Source: Mesorhizobium qingshengii (GTDB taxonomy: Bacteria; Pseudomonadota; Alphaproteobacteria; Rhizobiales; Rhizobiaceae). Taken from it: DNA of 64,000 nt. Shown here in pieces: positions 16,540-23,322 of this stretch. Each line of letters starts with the position of its first letter. Position 1 is the stretch's first letter. The position numbers were made by a program, and so were the translations under genes. The stretch is from contig NZ_JAPFQA010000016.1 in assembly GCF_027563465.1 (NCBI RefSeq), positions 59,379 to 123,378 on the forward strand, in the 5' to 3' direction. Under the pieces are notes generated by a model. It was not told the origin of the DNA and made no database searches. It saw nothing but the letters and a program-made list of their open reading frames with translations.

Positions 16540-16947
16540 TCAATCGCTCTCGCCGAACTCTTCCTTCAGCATCTTTTTGTGAGACGGGCGCTTGGAGCGC
16601 TGGAGTGCTAGCTTTCGAAGCCCCAGCGCGGTTTCTTGTTGTTCTTCTATCCGCGCCTCCTCTTCCAATTGCTTTAGATCGGCCCGCATCTCCTTATCGA
16701 AAACCAACAGGCTTTCGATCTCTGCGTCGTCCGGAAGCGGATCGCAAACAAGCCACCATATATCGCGCTCGCCTATCATGGGGACAAAGACGCGACGACG
16801 CACTTTAAGTGGATCGTGAATTTCGTCAGCGATTATGTCCCCTACGTCAGGCACAAAGCCGAAACGCTCAATCTCGCAGGTGCGGGAAAGCTGAAGCTCG
16901 CCATCTAGCCAAAAGGCGATTTCAATCTGGGGCGGCTCGCCGTTCAT
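16540..16947 (-). CDS. Hypothetical protein, paralogue of the upstream gene
   Basis: 135 residues. The N-terminal half (IEIAFWLDGELQLSRTCEIERFGFVPDVGDIIADEIHDPLKVRRRVFVPMI) aligns by eye with the neighbouring protein at 16922-17248. The C-terminal half is a charged coiled coil (DLKQLEEEARIEEQQETALGLRK). It overlaps its neighbour by 26 bp. Function unknown. Confidence 0.6.
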   Translation of the reverse strand: MNGEPPQIEIAFWLDGELQLSRTCEIERFGFVPDVGDIIADEIHDPLKVRRRVFVPMIGERDIWWLVCDPLPDDAEIESLLVFDKEMRADLKQLEEEARIEEQQETALGLRKLALQRSKRPSHKKMLKEEFGESD

Positions 16948-17248
16948 CGCGGGCCTCGTTGAAAAACTTGGTCTCGTGATCCCATTGATAGGCGATTTCC
17001 TTCAGGTCGTGGTCTTCATCCAGTTGCTCAACCATCAACGCCCAGCCTTTAGCTGCGGAGAGTTCGGTGAGGAAATGCCGACGCGTCACGATGAAATAAC
17101 GTCTGCCCCACTGATGCTCATCTAGAATGACAGTGTCGCCGCAGGATGGAATGACCCCGTCGAAGTGCTTTGCGCTGTACGTGATCAGGGATTCGAATCC
17201 GCCATCCTCATGCCGAGCGTAAAAGCGTACCTCCAAATCATTGCTCAC
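16922..17248 (-). CDS. Hypothetical protein, paralogue of the downstream gene
   Basis: 108 residues from a GTG that overlaps the repressor stop by 4 bp (GTGA). The sequence LEVRFYARHEDGGFESLITYSAKHF then IPSCGDTVILDEHQWGRRYFIVTRRHF is the same module as in the next gene (F-x-P-x-x-GD-x-I-x-DE, then RR-x-F/Y-x-V). Co-transcribed with the repressor. Function unknown. Confidence 0.6.
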   Translation of the reverse strand: MSNDLEVRFYARHEDGGFESLITYSAKHFDGVIPSCGDTVILDEHQWGRRYFIVTRRHFLTELSAAKGWALMVEQLDEDHDLKEIAYQWDHETKFFNEARDERRAAPD

Positions 17249-17496
17249 GGTGCGCTAAGCCTGACGCCACTGTGGTTGATGAAATCGACGCCGGCCGCTT
17301 CGAGTGCTGCGCGGATGGCGGCGAGGTTGTTCTTGCCAGGCACACGGCGCCCTTTTTCGAAGTCGATGATGACGCCGCGTGACACAGCGGCGGCGCCAGC
17401 CAAAACATTCTGATCCATGTCCAGCAGAGCGCGTGCCGCTCTACACTGCCCCGGTGAAATCGACTTTATGTCCAACGTTGGATTCCTTGTTGACAT
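17245..17496 (-). CDS. XRE/Cro-CI-type transcriptional repressor
   Basis: 83 residues. GQCRAARALLDMDQNVLAGAAAVSRGVIIDFEKGRRVPGKNNLAAIRAALEAAGVDFI is a single HTH_3 domain of the small rhizobial type. It heads the leftward accessory operon and is divergent from a small gene at 17557. ATGTCC/TTGGA repeats between and within the two gene starts are candidate autoregulatory operators; one lies in its own first codons. Confidence 0.88.
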   Translation of the reverse strand: MSTRNPTLDIKSISPGQCRAARALLDMDQNVLAGAAAVSRGVIIDFEKGRRVPGKNNLAAIRAALEAAGVDFINHSGVRLSAP

Positions 17497-17531
17497 CGCG
17501 TTTTATGTTGGACATTATGTCCGACATTGGA
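17468..17531. promoter_or_regulatory. Candidate repressor operators (divergent promoter)
   Basis: ATGTCCAACGTTGGA at 17468-17482 (core TCCAACGTTGGA is a perfect palindrome) and ATGTCCGACATTGGA at 17517-17531 are near-identical direct copies; an inverted half-site ATGTTGGACAT lies at 17505-17515. Spacing and location around the repressor start suggest binding by the XRE protein. Confidence 0.6.
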
Positions 17532-17556
17532 CACCGGCGCAACGAGGAGAACCAGC

Positions 17557-17778
17557 ATGAACGCCAACGCAGTTAATGAGATCGAGACCCGCGGAAAGTA
17601 CCTTGGATCGCAAGTTGCGCGGATAGACGAAAGAGGCATCCCGGTTGATTGGCGGCTGGCTATCGACCATGACGACGCGGTAGCCCTAGCCAGGCAACTT
17701 GCGGAGGACGCACCCGACCAGCAGTTCGCGGTTTACGACGGCTACCTCGAAGCAAGCTTCGCGCGCGGCTTTGCCTGA
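17557..17778 (+). CDS. Small hypothetical protein divergent from the repressor
   Basis: 73 residues from the ATG preceded by GAGGAG at 9 nt. The sequence ends DAPDQQFAVYDGYLEASFARGFA; an alpha/beta fold is likely but no family is recognised. By position it could be a Cro-like or anti-repressor counterpart, though it has no visible helix-turn-helix. A terminator follows. Confidence 0.6.
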   Translation: MNANAVNEIETRGKYLGSQVARIDERGIPVDWRLAIDHDDAVALARQLAEDAPDQQFAVYDGYLEASFARGFA

Positions 17779-17803
17779 CCGCTCAGCGCCATCGAAACGA
17801 AAG

Positions 17804-17826
17804 GCCCGCTTCGCGCGGGCTTTTTT
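17804..17826 (+). terminator. Intrinsic terminator
   Basis: Perfect GCCCGC (17804-17809) and GCGGGC (17815-17820) stem with a five-base loop, followed by six T residues. Confidence 0.85.
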
Positions 17827-17937
17827 CATATCGGCTACATTGGTGCTAGGTGGTTGAGTCTTATCGTTGGAAGGGGTTTAGGAAAGATACACGTACTAAA
17901 TTACAATATCGTTATTTTACAATTAGATATCGGAATT

Positions 17938-17955
17938 AAATGTCTCCGCTCACCG
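17938..17955. repeat. attR core (18-bp direct repeat, right copy)
   Basis: Identical to 711-728. It spans the ATG and first codons of the AEC transporter gene, so the integration target is the start of that gene rather than a tRNA. Confidence 0.88.
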
Positions 17956-18890
17956 AAACCGTCCTCTTTGTCTTCAGCCTTGTGGCGCTCGGCTATCTCG
18001 CCGGGTTTACCGGCTATCTGAAGCCGGCCAGCGGCGAGGGGATAGCCGATTTCGCGGTCAGCGTGGCTATGCCGCTGCTCTTGTTCCAGACGATGGTGAC
18101 GTCCGATTTCCACGGCGTGGCACCGTGGCCCCTGTGGGGTGCGTATTTCACGGCAGTGGCAATCACCTGGGCCGCCGGCCATTTCGTCACCACGAGGATC
18201 TTCGGACGGGATGCACGCGCTGGCGTCGTCGGTGGCGTGTCGTCGGCATACTCCAATGTCGTCCTGCTCGGCGCTCCCTTCATTCTTGGCATATTCGGCC
18301 CGAGCGGCTTCGAAGTGCTGTCGCTGCTGGTCTCCGTGCACCTGCCAATCATGATGATGGCCTCGATCGTCCTGTTCGAGATGTTCGGCCGGAGCGGTGG
18401 CGAACCAGTGCACCCACTGCGCATCATCCGGAGTTTCCTGAGGCGGCTGTTCATCAATCCGCTGATCATCGGCATTCTGGCGGGGCTCGCATGGCGCCTC
18501 GGCGGCGCGCCGCTGCCGGACCTTGTCATGCGGCTCGTCAATGCGCTGGCCGATACAGCCGGGCCGGTGGCGCTGTTCGCCATGGGGCTCAGCCTGCGCC
18601 GCTTCGGCGTTTCCGGCAATGTACGGCCTGCATTGGCACTTTCGGCGCTGAAGCTGTTCCTGATGCCGGCGCTGGTTCTCGCGCTTGTCTGGTTGCTCGG
18701 CCTGCCGCCGTTGACGGCCAAGGTGGCCGTCGTGGTGGCAGCACTGCCGTCGGGCGTCAATTCCTATCTCATCGCCGTCCAGTTCAACACCGGGCAGGCG
18801 CTGGCGTCGAACCAGATGACCATCGCCACGGCCTGCGCTGTCGTGACCACCGCTTTCTGGCTGACGGTTGTTGTCCACGTCTTCGGCTAG
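17940..18890 (+). CDS. AEC-family (auxin efflux carrier type) permease
   Basis: 316 residues with about ten hydrophobic helices in the two five-helix repeats of the AEC/BART superfamily (TVLFVFSLVALGYLAGFTGYL at the start; SAYSNVVLLGAPFILGIFG; NPLIIGILAGLAWRLGG; ALFAMGLSLRRFG; ALPSGVNSYLIAVQF). Such proteins export or exchange organic anions; the substrate is not evident. The first codons belong to the attachment site, so the protein is intact, but everything upstream is element DNA. Two TACAAT hexamers (17902 and 17918) in the AT-rich element end could act as -10 boxes. Confidence 0.9.
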   Translation: MSPLTETVLFVFSLVALGYLAGFTGYLKPASGEGIADFAVSVAMPLLLFQTMVTSDFHGVAPWPLWGAYFTAVAITWAAGHFVTTRIFGRDARAGVVGGVSSAYSNVVLLGAPFILGIFGPSGFEVLSLLVSVHLPIMMMASIVLFEMFGRSGGEPVHPLRIIRSFLRRLFINPLIIGILAGLAWRLGGAPLPDLVMRLVNALADTAGPVALFAMGLSLRRFGVSGNVRPALALSALKLFLMPALVLALVWLLGLPPLTAKVAVVVAALPSGVNSYLIAVQFNTGQALASNQMTIATACAVVTTAFWLTVVVHVFG

Positions 18891-19218
18891 CGTATGTCGA
18901 TATTCAGGTGATGCCGGCCTGCGAACGGCGGGCGCCTGCGCTTCCGGTACTCACGTACCCAAAGTACGCTCCGTTCCGGTTCTCGGCCCCAACCATTCTC
19001 GGCGCGGCCTGACCTGAATCTCAACATACCCTTGAGCGAAGCATGTCAGCCTGCCCTCGTCACGCGCTGGCCCAACCCCTATATGCCATCTTGCGATTGC
19101 TTGCGGGCCTTGCCCTAGGTAAAGAGCAGTGGCCCCGGCGTGCCGGCTTCCATGGCACGGCGCACGCCCAGCGCAGAATTCACAGACCGGCCCGTCAGCG
19201 CCGAACGGAGGATAGACC
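18891..19218. other. Intergenic region holding a repeat element
   Basis: The first 139 bp are the inverted-repeat element listed separately. The rest (19030-19218) shows no gene; it leads into the gabD ribosome site (GGAGGA 8 nt before the ATG). Confidence 0.6.
18892..19029. repeat. Dispersed inverted-repeat element, copy 1
   Basis: 138 bp with imperfect 18-bp terminal inverted repeats (18892-18909 and 19012-19029, two mismatches). Its interior, including the CTTCCGGTACTCACGTACC hairpin segment, is closely similar to copy 2 at 40434-40572. No ORF of its own; it is a non-autonomous palindromic repeat. Confidence 0.85.
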
Positions 19219-20676
19219 ATGCTTCAGAAAACCAGCCATTTCATGCGGCAGGCCAATCTCATCAACGGCGAATGGGTCCAGGCCGACAGCGGCCAGACGG
19301 TCGACGTCAACAACCCGGCCACCGGGCTCAAGATCGGCACCGTGCCGAAATCGGGCAAGGCCGAGACCCGCCGCGCCATCGAGGCTGCCGAAGCCGCTTT
19401 CAAGTCGTGGCGCAAGACGACCGCGCTCGAGCGCTCGAAGCTGCTTCGCAAGCTGCATGACGCGATGATGGACAATCAGGACGTGCTGGCCGAACTGCTC
19501 ACCATCGAGCAGGGCAAGTCACTCTTCGAATCGAAGGGTGAGATCGGCTCGGCCGCGGCCTACATCCTGTGGTTCGCCGAGGAAGGCCGCCGCACCTATG
19601 GCGACGTCGTGCCCTCGCCATGGGCGGACCGCCGCATCCTGGTGACCAAGGAACCGGTCGGCGTCATCGCCGCCATCACGCCGTGGAACTTCCCGTCCTC
19701 GATGCTGGCCCGCAAGCTCGGCCCGGCGCTCGCCGCCGGCTGCACCGCCGTGGTCAAGCCGGCCTCGCAGACGCCTTACTCGGGTCTCGCCTGGGGCGCG
19801 CTCGCCGAGGAAGTCGGTTTCCCCAAGGGTGTCATCAACATCCTGACCGGTGCCGCCGGCGAGATCGGCGACGAGATCTGCGCCAACCCGCTGGTCAAGA
19901 AGATCACCTTCACCGGGTCGACCGAGGTCGGCAAGATCCTGATCCAGAAGTCTTCCGTCACCGTCAAGAAGGTTTCGATGGAACTCGGCGGCAACGCGCC
20001 GTTCATCGTCTTCGACGACGCCGATATCGAGCGCGCCATCGCTGGTGCGATCACCGCCAAATACCGCAACTCAGGCCAGACCTGCGTCTGCACCAACCGC
20101 TTCCTGGTTCAGGCCAGCGTCTATGACAAATTTGTCGAAGGGCTTGCAGCGGCCAGCAACGGGCTGAAGGTCGGTTCCGGCCTCGAGGATGGCGTCCAGC
20201 AGGGACCGCTTATCGACGTAAAGGCGGTCGAGAAGGTCGAGGAACTGATCGCCGACGCCACCGCCAAGGGCGGCAAGGTCGTCGCCGGCGGCAAGCGCCA
20301 CGCGCTCGGCGGTTCGTTCTTCCAGCCGACCGTCATCGCCAACGCGACGCCCAAGATGCGCTTCATGAAGGAAGAGATCTTTGGCCCGGTCGCGCCGGTG
20401 TTCAAATTCGAGACCGAAGCTGAGGCGATCGCGCTTGCCAACGACACCGAATTTGGCCTCGCCTGCTATTTCTACACTGGCGATCTCGGCCGCGCCTTCC
20501 GCGTCATGGAAGGGCTGAAATACGGCATGGTCGGCGTCAATGAAGGCCTCATCACCACGCCGGAAGCGCCGTTCGGCGGCGTCAAGGAATCCGGCCTCGG
20601 CAAGGAAGGCGGCCATCAGGGCATCGAGGACTATCTCGACACCAAATATGTCTGCATCGGCGGTCTCGGCCTCTGA
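19219..20676 (+). CDS. gabD: NAD(P)-dependent succinate-semialdehyde dehydrogenase
   Basis: 485 residues, a full-length aldehyde dehydrogenase of the GabD type, oxidising succinate semialdehyde to succinate in GABA degradation. Motifs: PWNFPSSMLARKLGPALAAGC, FTGSTEVGK of the cofactor site, general base Glu in MELGGNAPFIVFDDAD, and the nucleophile in GQTCVCTNR, where the Cys-x-Cys pair is typical of redox-regulated GabD. C-terminal PFGGVKESGLGKEGG. GGAGGA precedes the ATG. No gabT is adjacent. Confidence 0.92.
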   Translation: MLQKTSHFMRQANLINGEWVQADSGQTVDVNNPATGLKIGTVPKSGKAETRRAIEAAEAAFKSWRKTTALERSKLLRKLHDAMMDNQDVLAELLTIEQGKSLFESKGEIGSAAAYILWFAEEGRRTYGDVVPSPWADRRILVTKEPVGVIAAITPWNFPSSMLARKLGPALAAGCTAVVKPASQTPYSGLAWGALAEEVGFPKGVINILTGAAGEIGDEICANPLVKKITFTGSTEVGKILIQKSSVTVKKVSMELGGNAPFIVFDDADIERAIAGAITAKYRNSGQTCVCTNRFLVQASVYDKFVEGLAAASNGLKVGSGLEDGVQQGPLIDVKAVEKVEELIADATAKGGKVVAGGKRHALGGSFFQPTVIANATPKMRFMKEEIFGPVAPVFKFETEAEAIALANDTEFGLACYFYTGDLGRAFRVMEGLKYGMVGVNEGLITTPEAPFGGVKESGLGKEGGHQGIEDYLDTKYVCIGGLGL

Positions 20677-20693
20677 TAGACTATCCCCCAGGT

Positions 20694-20718
20694 GGGCAGG
20701 CCTGTGACCTGCCTGCCC
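20694..20718 (+). terminator. Hairpin after gabD
   Basis: GGGCAGG (20694-20700) pairs with CCTGCCC (20712-20718). There is no T-tract, so it is a weak terminator candidate; it abuts an AGGAGGTGA sequence before the next gene. Confidence 0.35.
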
Positions 20719-20768
20719 AGGAGGTGAAAACCAGCCGAAATCCTCTGGATCAACTGGCGTTTGCGGGC

Positions 20769-21791
20769 ATGGCGATGAAGGACGGCGAGGTTTTCGGCAC
20801 GACGCAGGCAGGTGAGTCGGTGCGTCGCTTCACGATCAGGGGCGGCGGTCTCACCGCCAACATCGTCGGACTTGGCGCGATCATCCAGGATCTGCGCCTG
20901 ACCGGGCACGATGCACCGCTTGTGCTCGGCTATGACCGTCTGGAAGCGTATGAGACGGATACGGCCTTCTTCGGAGCTGTCGTCGGCCGCTACGCCAATC
21001 GCATCCGCGACGGCCGCTTTACCATCGCCGGAAATCGCTACCAGACCGAACGAAACTTCCTCGACAAGCATACGCTGCATGGCGGCTCGCAGGGCTATTC
21101 CCACCGGCCGTGGACAGTTTCGCTGCATGGCAGGGATTTCGTCACGCTGACGCTGCACGATCCCGACGGCACGATGGGCTTCCCCGGTGCGCTCGACGTC
21201 ACCTGCACCTACCGGCTGAAGATCCCCGGCACGCTGAGCGTCGAGCTGACGGCGACCTGCGAGGAGCCGACGTTGTGCAATCTCACCCAGCACTCCTATT
21301 TCAACCTCGATGATGGCGGCGCCAGCGACATTCTCGACCACAGGATGATGCTGAATGCCGGCGCCTATCTGCCGGTCGACGGCGACATGATCCCGACCGG
21401 CGTGGTCAAGCCGGTTGACGGCACGCCTTTCGATTTCCGCCAGGCACGACCGCTGCGCATGGAGACCGAGGGCGAGCAACTGCCTTACGACCAGAATTTC
21501 TGCCTTGCCTCGACGCGCGGACCACTTCGGCAGGCCGCGTGGGTGCAAGCGGCGAGCTCCGGTGTCGAGATGGAGGTCTGGACCACGGAGCCCGGCATCC
21601 AGCTCTATACCGGCCAATACGTGACACCGCGCGCGGGGTTGGAAGGGCGGGCTTACAAGGCCTTTTGCGGCTTCTGCCTGGAGCCGCAGGTATGGCCGGA
21701 TGCACCGAACCGGCCGTATTTTCCGCAGGCGACACTGTGGCCCGGCGAAGCCTATCACCACGTGACCGAGTACCGCTTCCGTCTGCCTTGA
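20769..21791 (+). CDS. galM: Aldose 1-epimerase (galactose mutarotase)
   Basis: About 340 residues catalysing anomer interconversion of aldoses. Family features: VRRFTIRGGGLTANIVGLGAIIQDLRL at the start, YANRIRDGRFTIAGNRY with the substrate-binding Asn-Arg, KHTLHGGSQGYSHRPW containing a catalytic His, LTQHSYFNLDDGG with the second His, and LPYDQNF. A C-terminal Glu in GFCLEPQVWPDAPN is the general base. The start is uncertain: a GTG at 20724 is in frame, but it overlaps the ribosome-site-like AGGAGG. Convergent with the sugar kinase. Confidence 0.88.
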   Translation: MAMKDGEVFGTTQAGESVRRFTIRGGGLTANIVGLGAIIQDLRLTGHDAPLVLGYDRLEAYETDTAFFGAVVGRYANRIRDGRFTIAGNRYQTERNFLDKHTLHGGSQGYSHRPWTVSLHGRDFVTLTLHDPDGTMGFPGALDVTCTYRLKIPGTLSVELTATCEEPTLCNLTQHSYFNLDDGGASDILDHRMMLNAGAYLPVDGDMIPTGVVKPVDGTPFDFRQARPLRMETEGEQLPYDQNFCLASTRGPLRQAAWVQAASSGVEMEVWTTEPGIQLYTGQYVTPRAGLEGRAYKAFCGFCLEPQVWPDAPNRPYFPQATLWPGEAYHHVTEYRFRLP

Positions 21792-21793
21792 CC

Positions 21794-22714
21794 TTAGCCT
21801 TCGAACGCCGCTCTCAATATCTCGAACGGTGCCAGCGCGCCGCGCACCTGTACCACGGCGGCGGCGACGCGATGGGCGCGGCGTGTGGCTTCCAACGGGT
21901 CATGGCCGGCAAGACGAGCCGCAAGATAGCTGCCATTGAAGGAATCGCCGGCGCCCGTCGTATCGACGGGAGTGGCGACATGGATTGCAGCGACTTCGCG
22001 CAGCGTCCCGTTTGCGGCAATCAGCGCCGGGGCTTCGCCATTCTTGACGACGGTTTCGCCGACCAGTCGCCCGATCCGGTCAGCGGTCGCCTGCGGCGCT
22101 TTATCATCAAACAGCATCTGCTCGTCGGGGAAGGTCGGCAATGCGATGTCGGTGACGGCAAGCGCTTCGACGATCGCCGCTCGCGCATCCTCGCGCCTGG
22201 GCCAGAGCCGTGGCCGGTAGTTTGGGTCGAAGGCGACAGTCGAGCCCGCCGCCCGCGCCTTGGCCACGGCCGCCAGCAATGCGGCGCGCGCGGCATCGTC
22301 GAGAATTGCCAAGGTGATTCCGGAAAAGTAGACAAGCGATTGATTTTCAAGGTTTTTCGATAGGGCCGCCGGATCCGAGGCGAGCTGCCGGGCGGCGGCA
22401 TCGCCGCGCCAGTAGGTGAAGGACCGCTCGGCACCGGTCAGGGTGATCGCGTAGAGACCGGGCCGTGCCCCCTGTATGATCGGGCTGGAGCCGATGCCGA
22501 TGCCGTTTTCGGCGAAGAAGGCGATCTGGCCTTGCGAGAAGGGATCGTCGCCGAAGGCCGAGACATAGGTTGCCGGCCGATCGCCACTCAACGCATGCAG
22601 CGCCCACAGCGTGTTGAACGTGTCGCCGGCAAAGCCCATGCGCCAGTTCGGGCCCGTCTGACCCGACAGTTCGAGCATGCATTCGCCGATCGAGGCAACG
22701 CCGTTTCCCGCCAT
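21794..22714 (-). CDS. kdgK: PfkB-family sugar kinase, probable 2-keto-3-deoxygluconate kinase
   Basis: 306 residues from the ATG preceded by GGAGGA. PfkB signatures: N-terminal ASIGECMLEL and GDTFNT, internal FDPNYRPRLW, and the C-terminal DTTGAGDSFNG with the catalytic Asp. The ASIGECM/FDPNYRP combination fits KDG kinases, which phosphorylate 2-dehydro-3-deoxygluconate for the Entner-Doudoroff route. Substrate assignment is by family resemblance only. Confidence 0.82.
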   Translation of the reverse strand: MAGNGVASIGECMLELSGQTGPNWRMGFAGDTFNTLWALHALSGDRPATYVSAFGDDPFSQGQIAFFAENGIGIGSSPIIQGARPGLYAITLTGAERSFTYWRGDAAARQLASDPAALSKNLENQSLVYFSGITLAILDDAARAALLAAVAKARAAGSTVAFDPNYRPRLWPRREDARAAIVEALAVTDIALPTFPDEQMLFDDKAPQATADRIGRLVGETVVKNGEAPALIAANGTLREVAAIHVATPVDTTGAGDSFNGSYLAARLAGHDPLEATRRAHRVAAAVVQVRGALAPFEILRAAFEG

Positions 22715-22865
22715 GCACAGTCCTCCAGTGACTCCGGTGCTGTAGCTTTTTGCCACCGGCAGCGCCATGGTTGGCAAGCGGGCTTTTTTCCGCCACAGCG
22801 TTTTCCCACAGACTGGCGGGATGCGATCCGCCTGGTAGAACGTTGTCTGCAGAAGAGGAACCGGT

Positions 22866-23315
22866 TTGGCATCGTTATGGCGTTATCTTCTGGCAGGTCT
22901 GGGTCTGGCTGCTTTGCTGGCTGGCATTCTCGCCGTGGTCTACCTGACGGCGCCGCGATCGTCGCGGACTGCCGGTCCGGATGTCTCGCGGACGAAGGCG
23001 ACCGACAACGGGCTGTTCGTCGCAAGCTTCGCGCCGGAGCGGGGCGTTGTGCGACTGGGCGAACTGGAATCCTGGCTGCTGACCCTGAAGACAAAGGCCG
23101 GAGCGCCGGTGGAAGGCGCGGCGATCGCGATCTCCGGCGGCATGCCGCAGCACAATCACGGCCTGCCGACCAGCCCGCAGGCGACCGATTATCTTGGCGA
23201 CGGGCGCTATCGGATCGAGGGGCTGAAATTCACGATGAGCGGCTGGTGGCAGCTGCATTTCGCCATCTCGGCCACCGCCGGTTCCGACACGGTGCTGTTC
23301 AACGTGGTGCTGTGA
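22866..23315 (+). CDS. Membrane-anchored FixH/YtkA-like protein
   Basis: 149 residues from a TTG with AGAGGAA upstream. One N-terminal membrane anchor (YLLAGLGLAALLAGILAVVYL), then a beta-sandwich domain with GGMPQHNHGLPTSP and YRIEGLKFTMSGWWQLHFAI, the pattern of YtkA-like/FixH domains, which often carry copper-ligand-like His and Met residues. It lies 7 bp before a dihaem peroxidase gene, so the pair probably works together in periplasmic redox or metal handling. Exact role unknown. Confidence 0.65.
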   Translation: MASLWRYLLAGLGLAALLAGILAVVYLTAPRSSRTAGPDVSRTKATDNGLFVASFAPERGVVRLGELESWLLTLKTKAGAPVEGAAIAISGGMPQHNHGLPTSPQATDYLGDGRYRIEGLKFTMSGWWQLHFAISATAGSDTVLFNVVL

Positions 23316-23322
23316 GCGGCCA

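Larger units (their letters stand above)
711..17955. mobile_element. Integrated phage-derived element (candidate satellite or deleted prophage)
   Basis: The element is delimited by an exact 18-bp direct repeat (711-728 and 17938-17955) with the integrase gene directly inside the left end. Contents in order: integrase, AlpA, small genes, RepA-like ATPase, 8-bp repeat cluster, hypothetical genes, prohead protease, terminase small subunit, membrane protein, tape measure, tail fibre, then a leftward accessory cluster under a Cro/CI-type repressor. Third-codon-position GC is visibly lower than in the flanking host genes. No terminase large subunit, portal, capsid, major tail, baseplate or lysis gene was found. 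Confidence 0.88.

Noticed and set aside
17901..18878. 325-codon leftward frame opposite the AEC permease
   Set aside because: Composition is extreme (Gln/Arg/His/Asp), no domain, and the permease frame has clear membrane helices.
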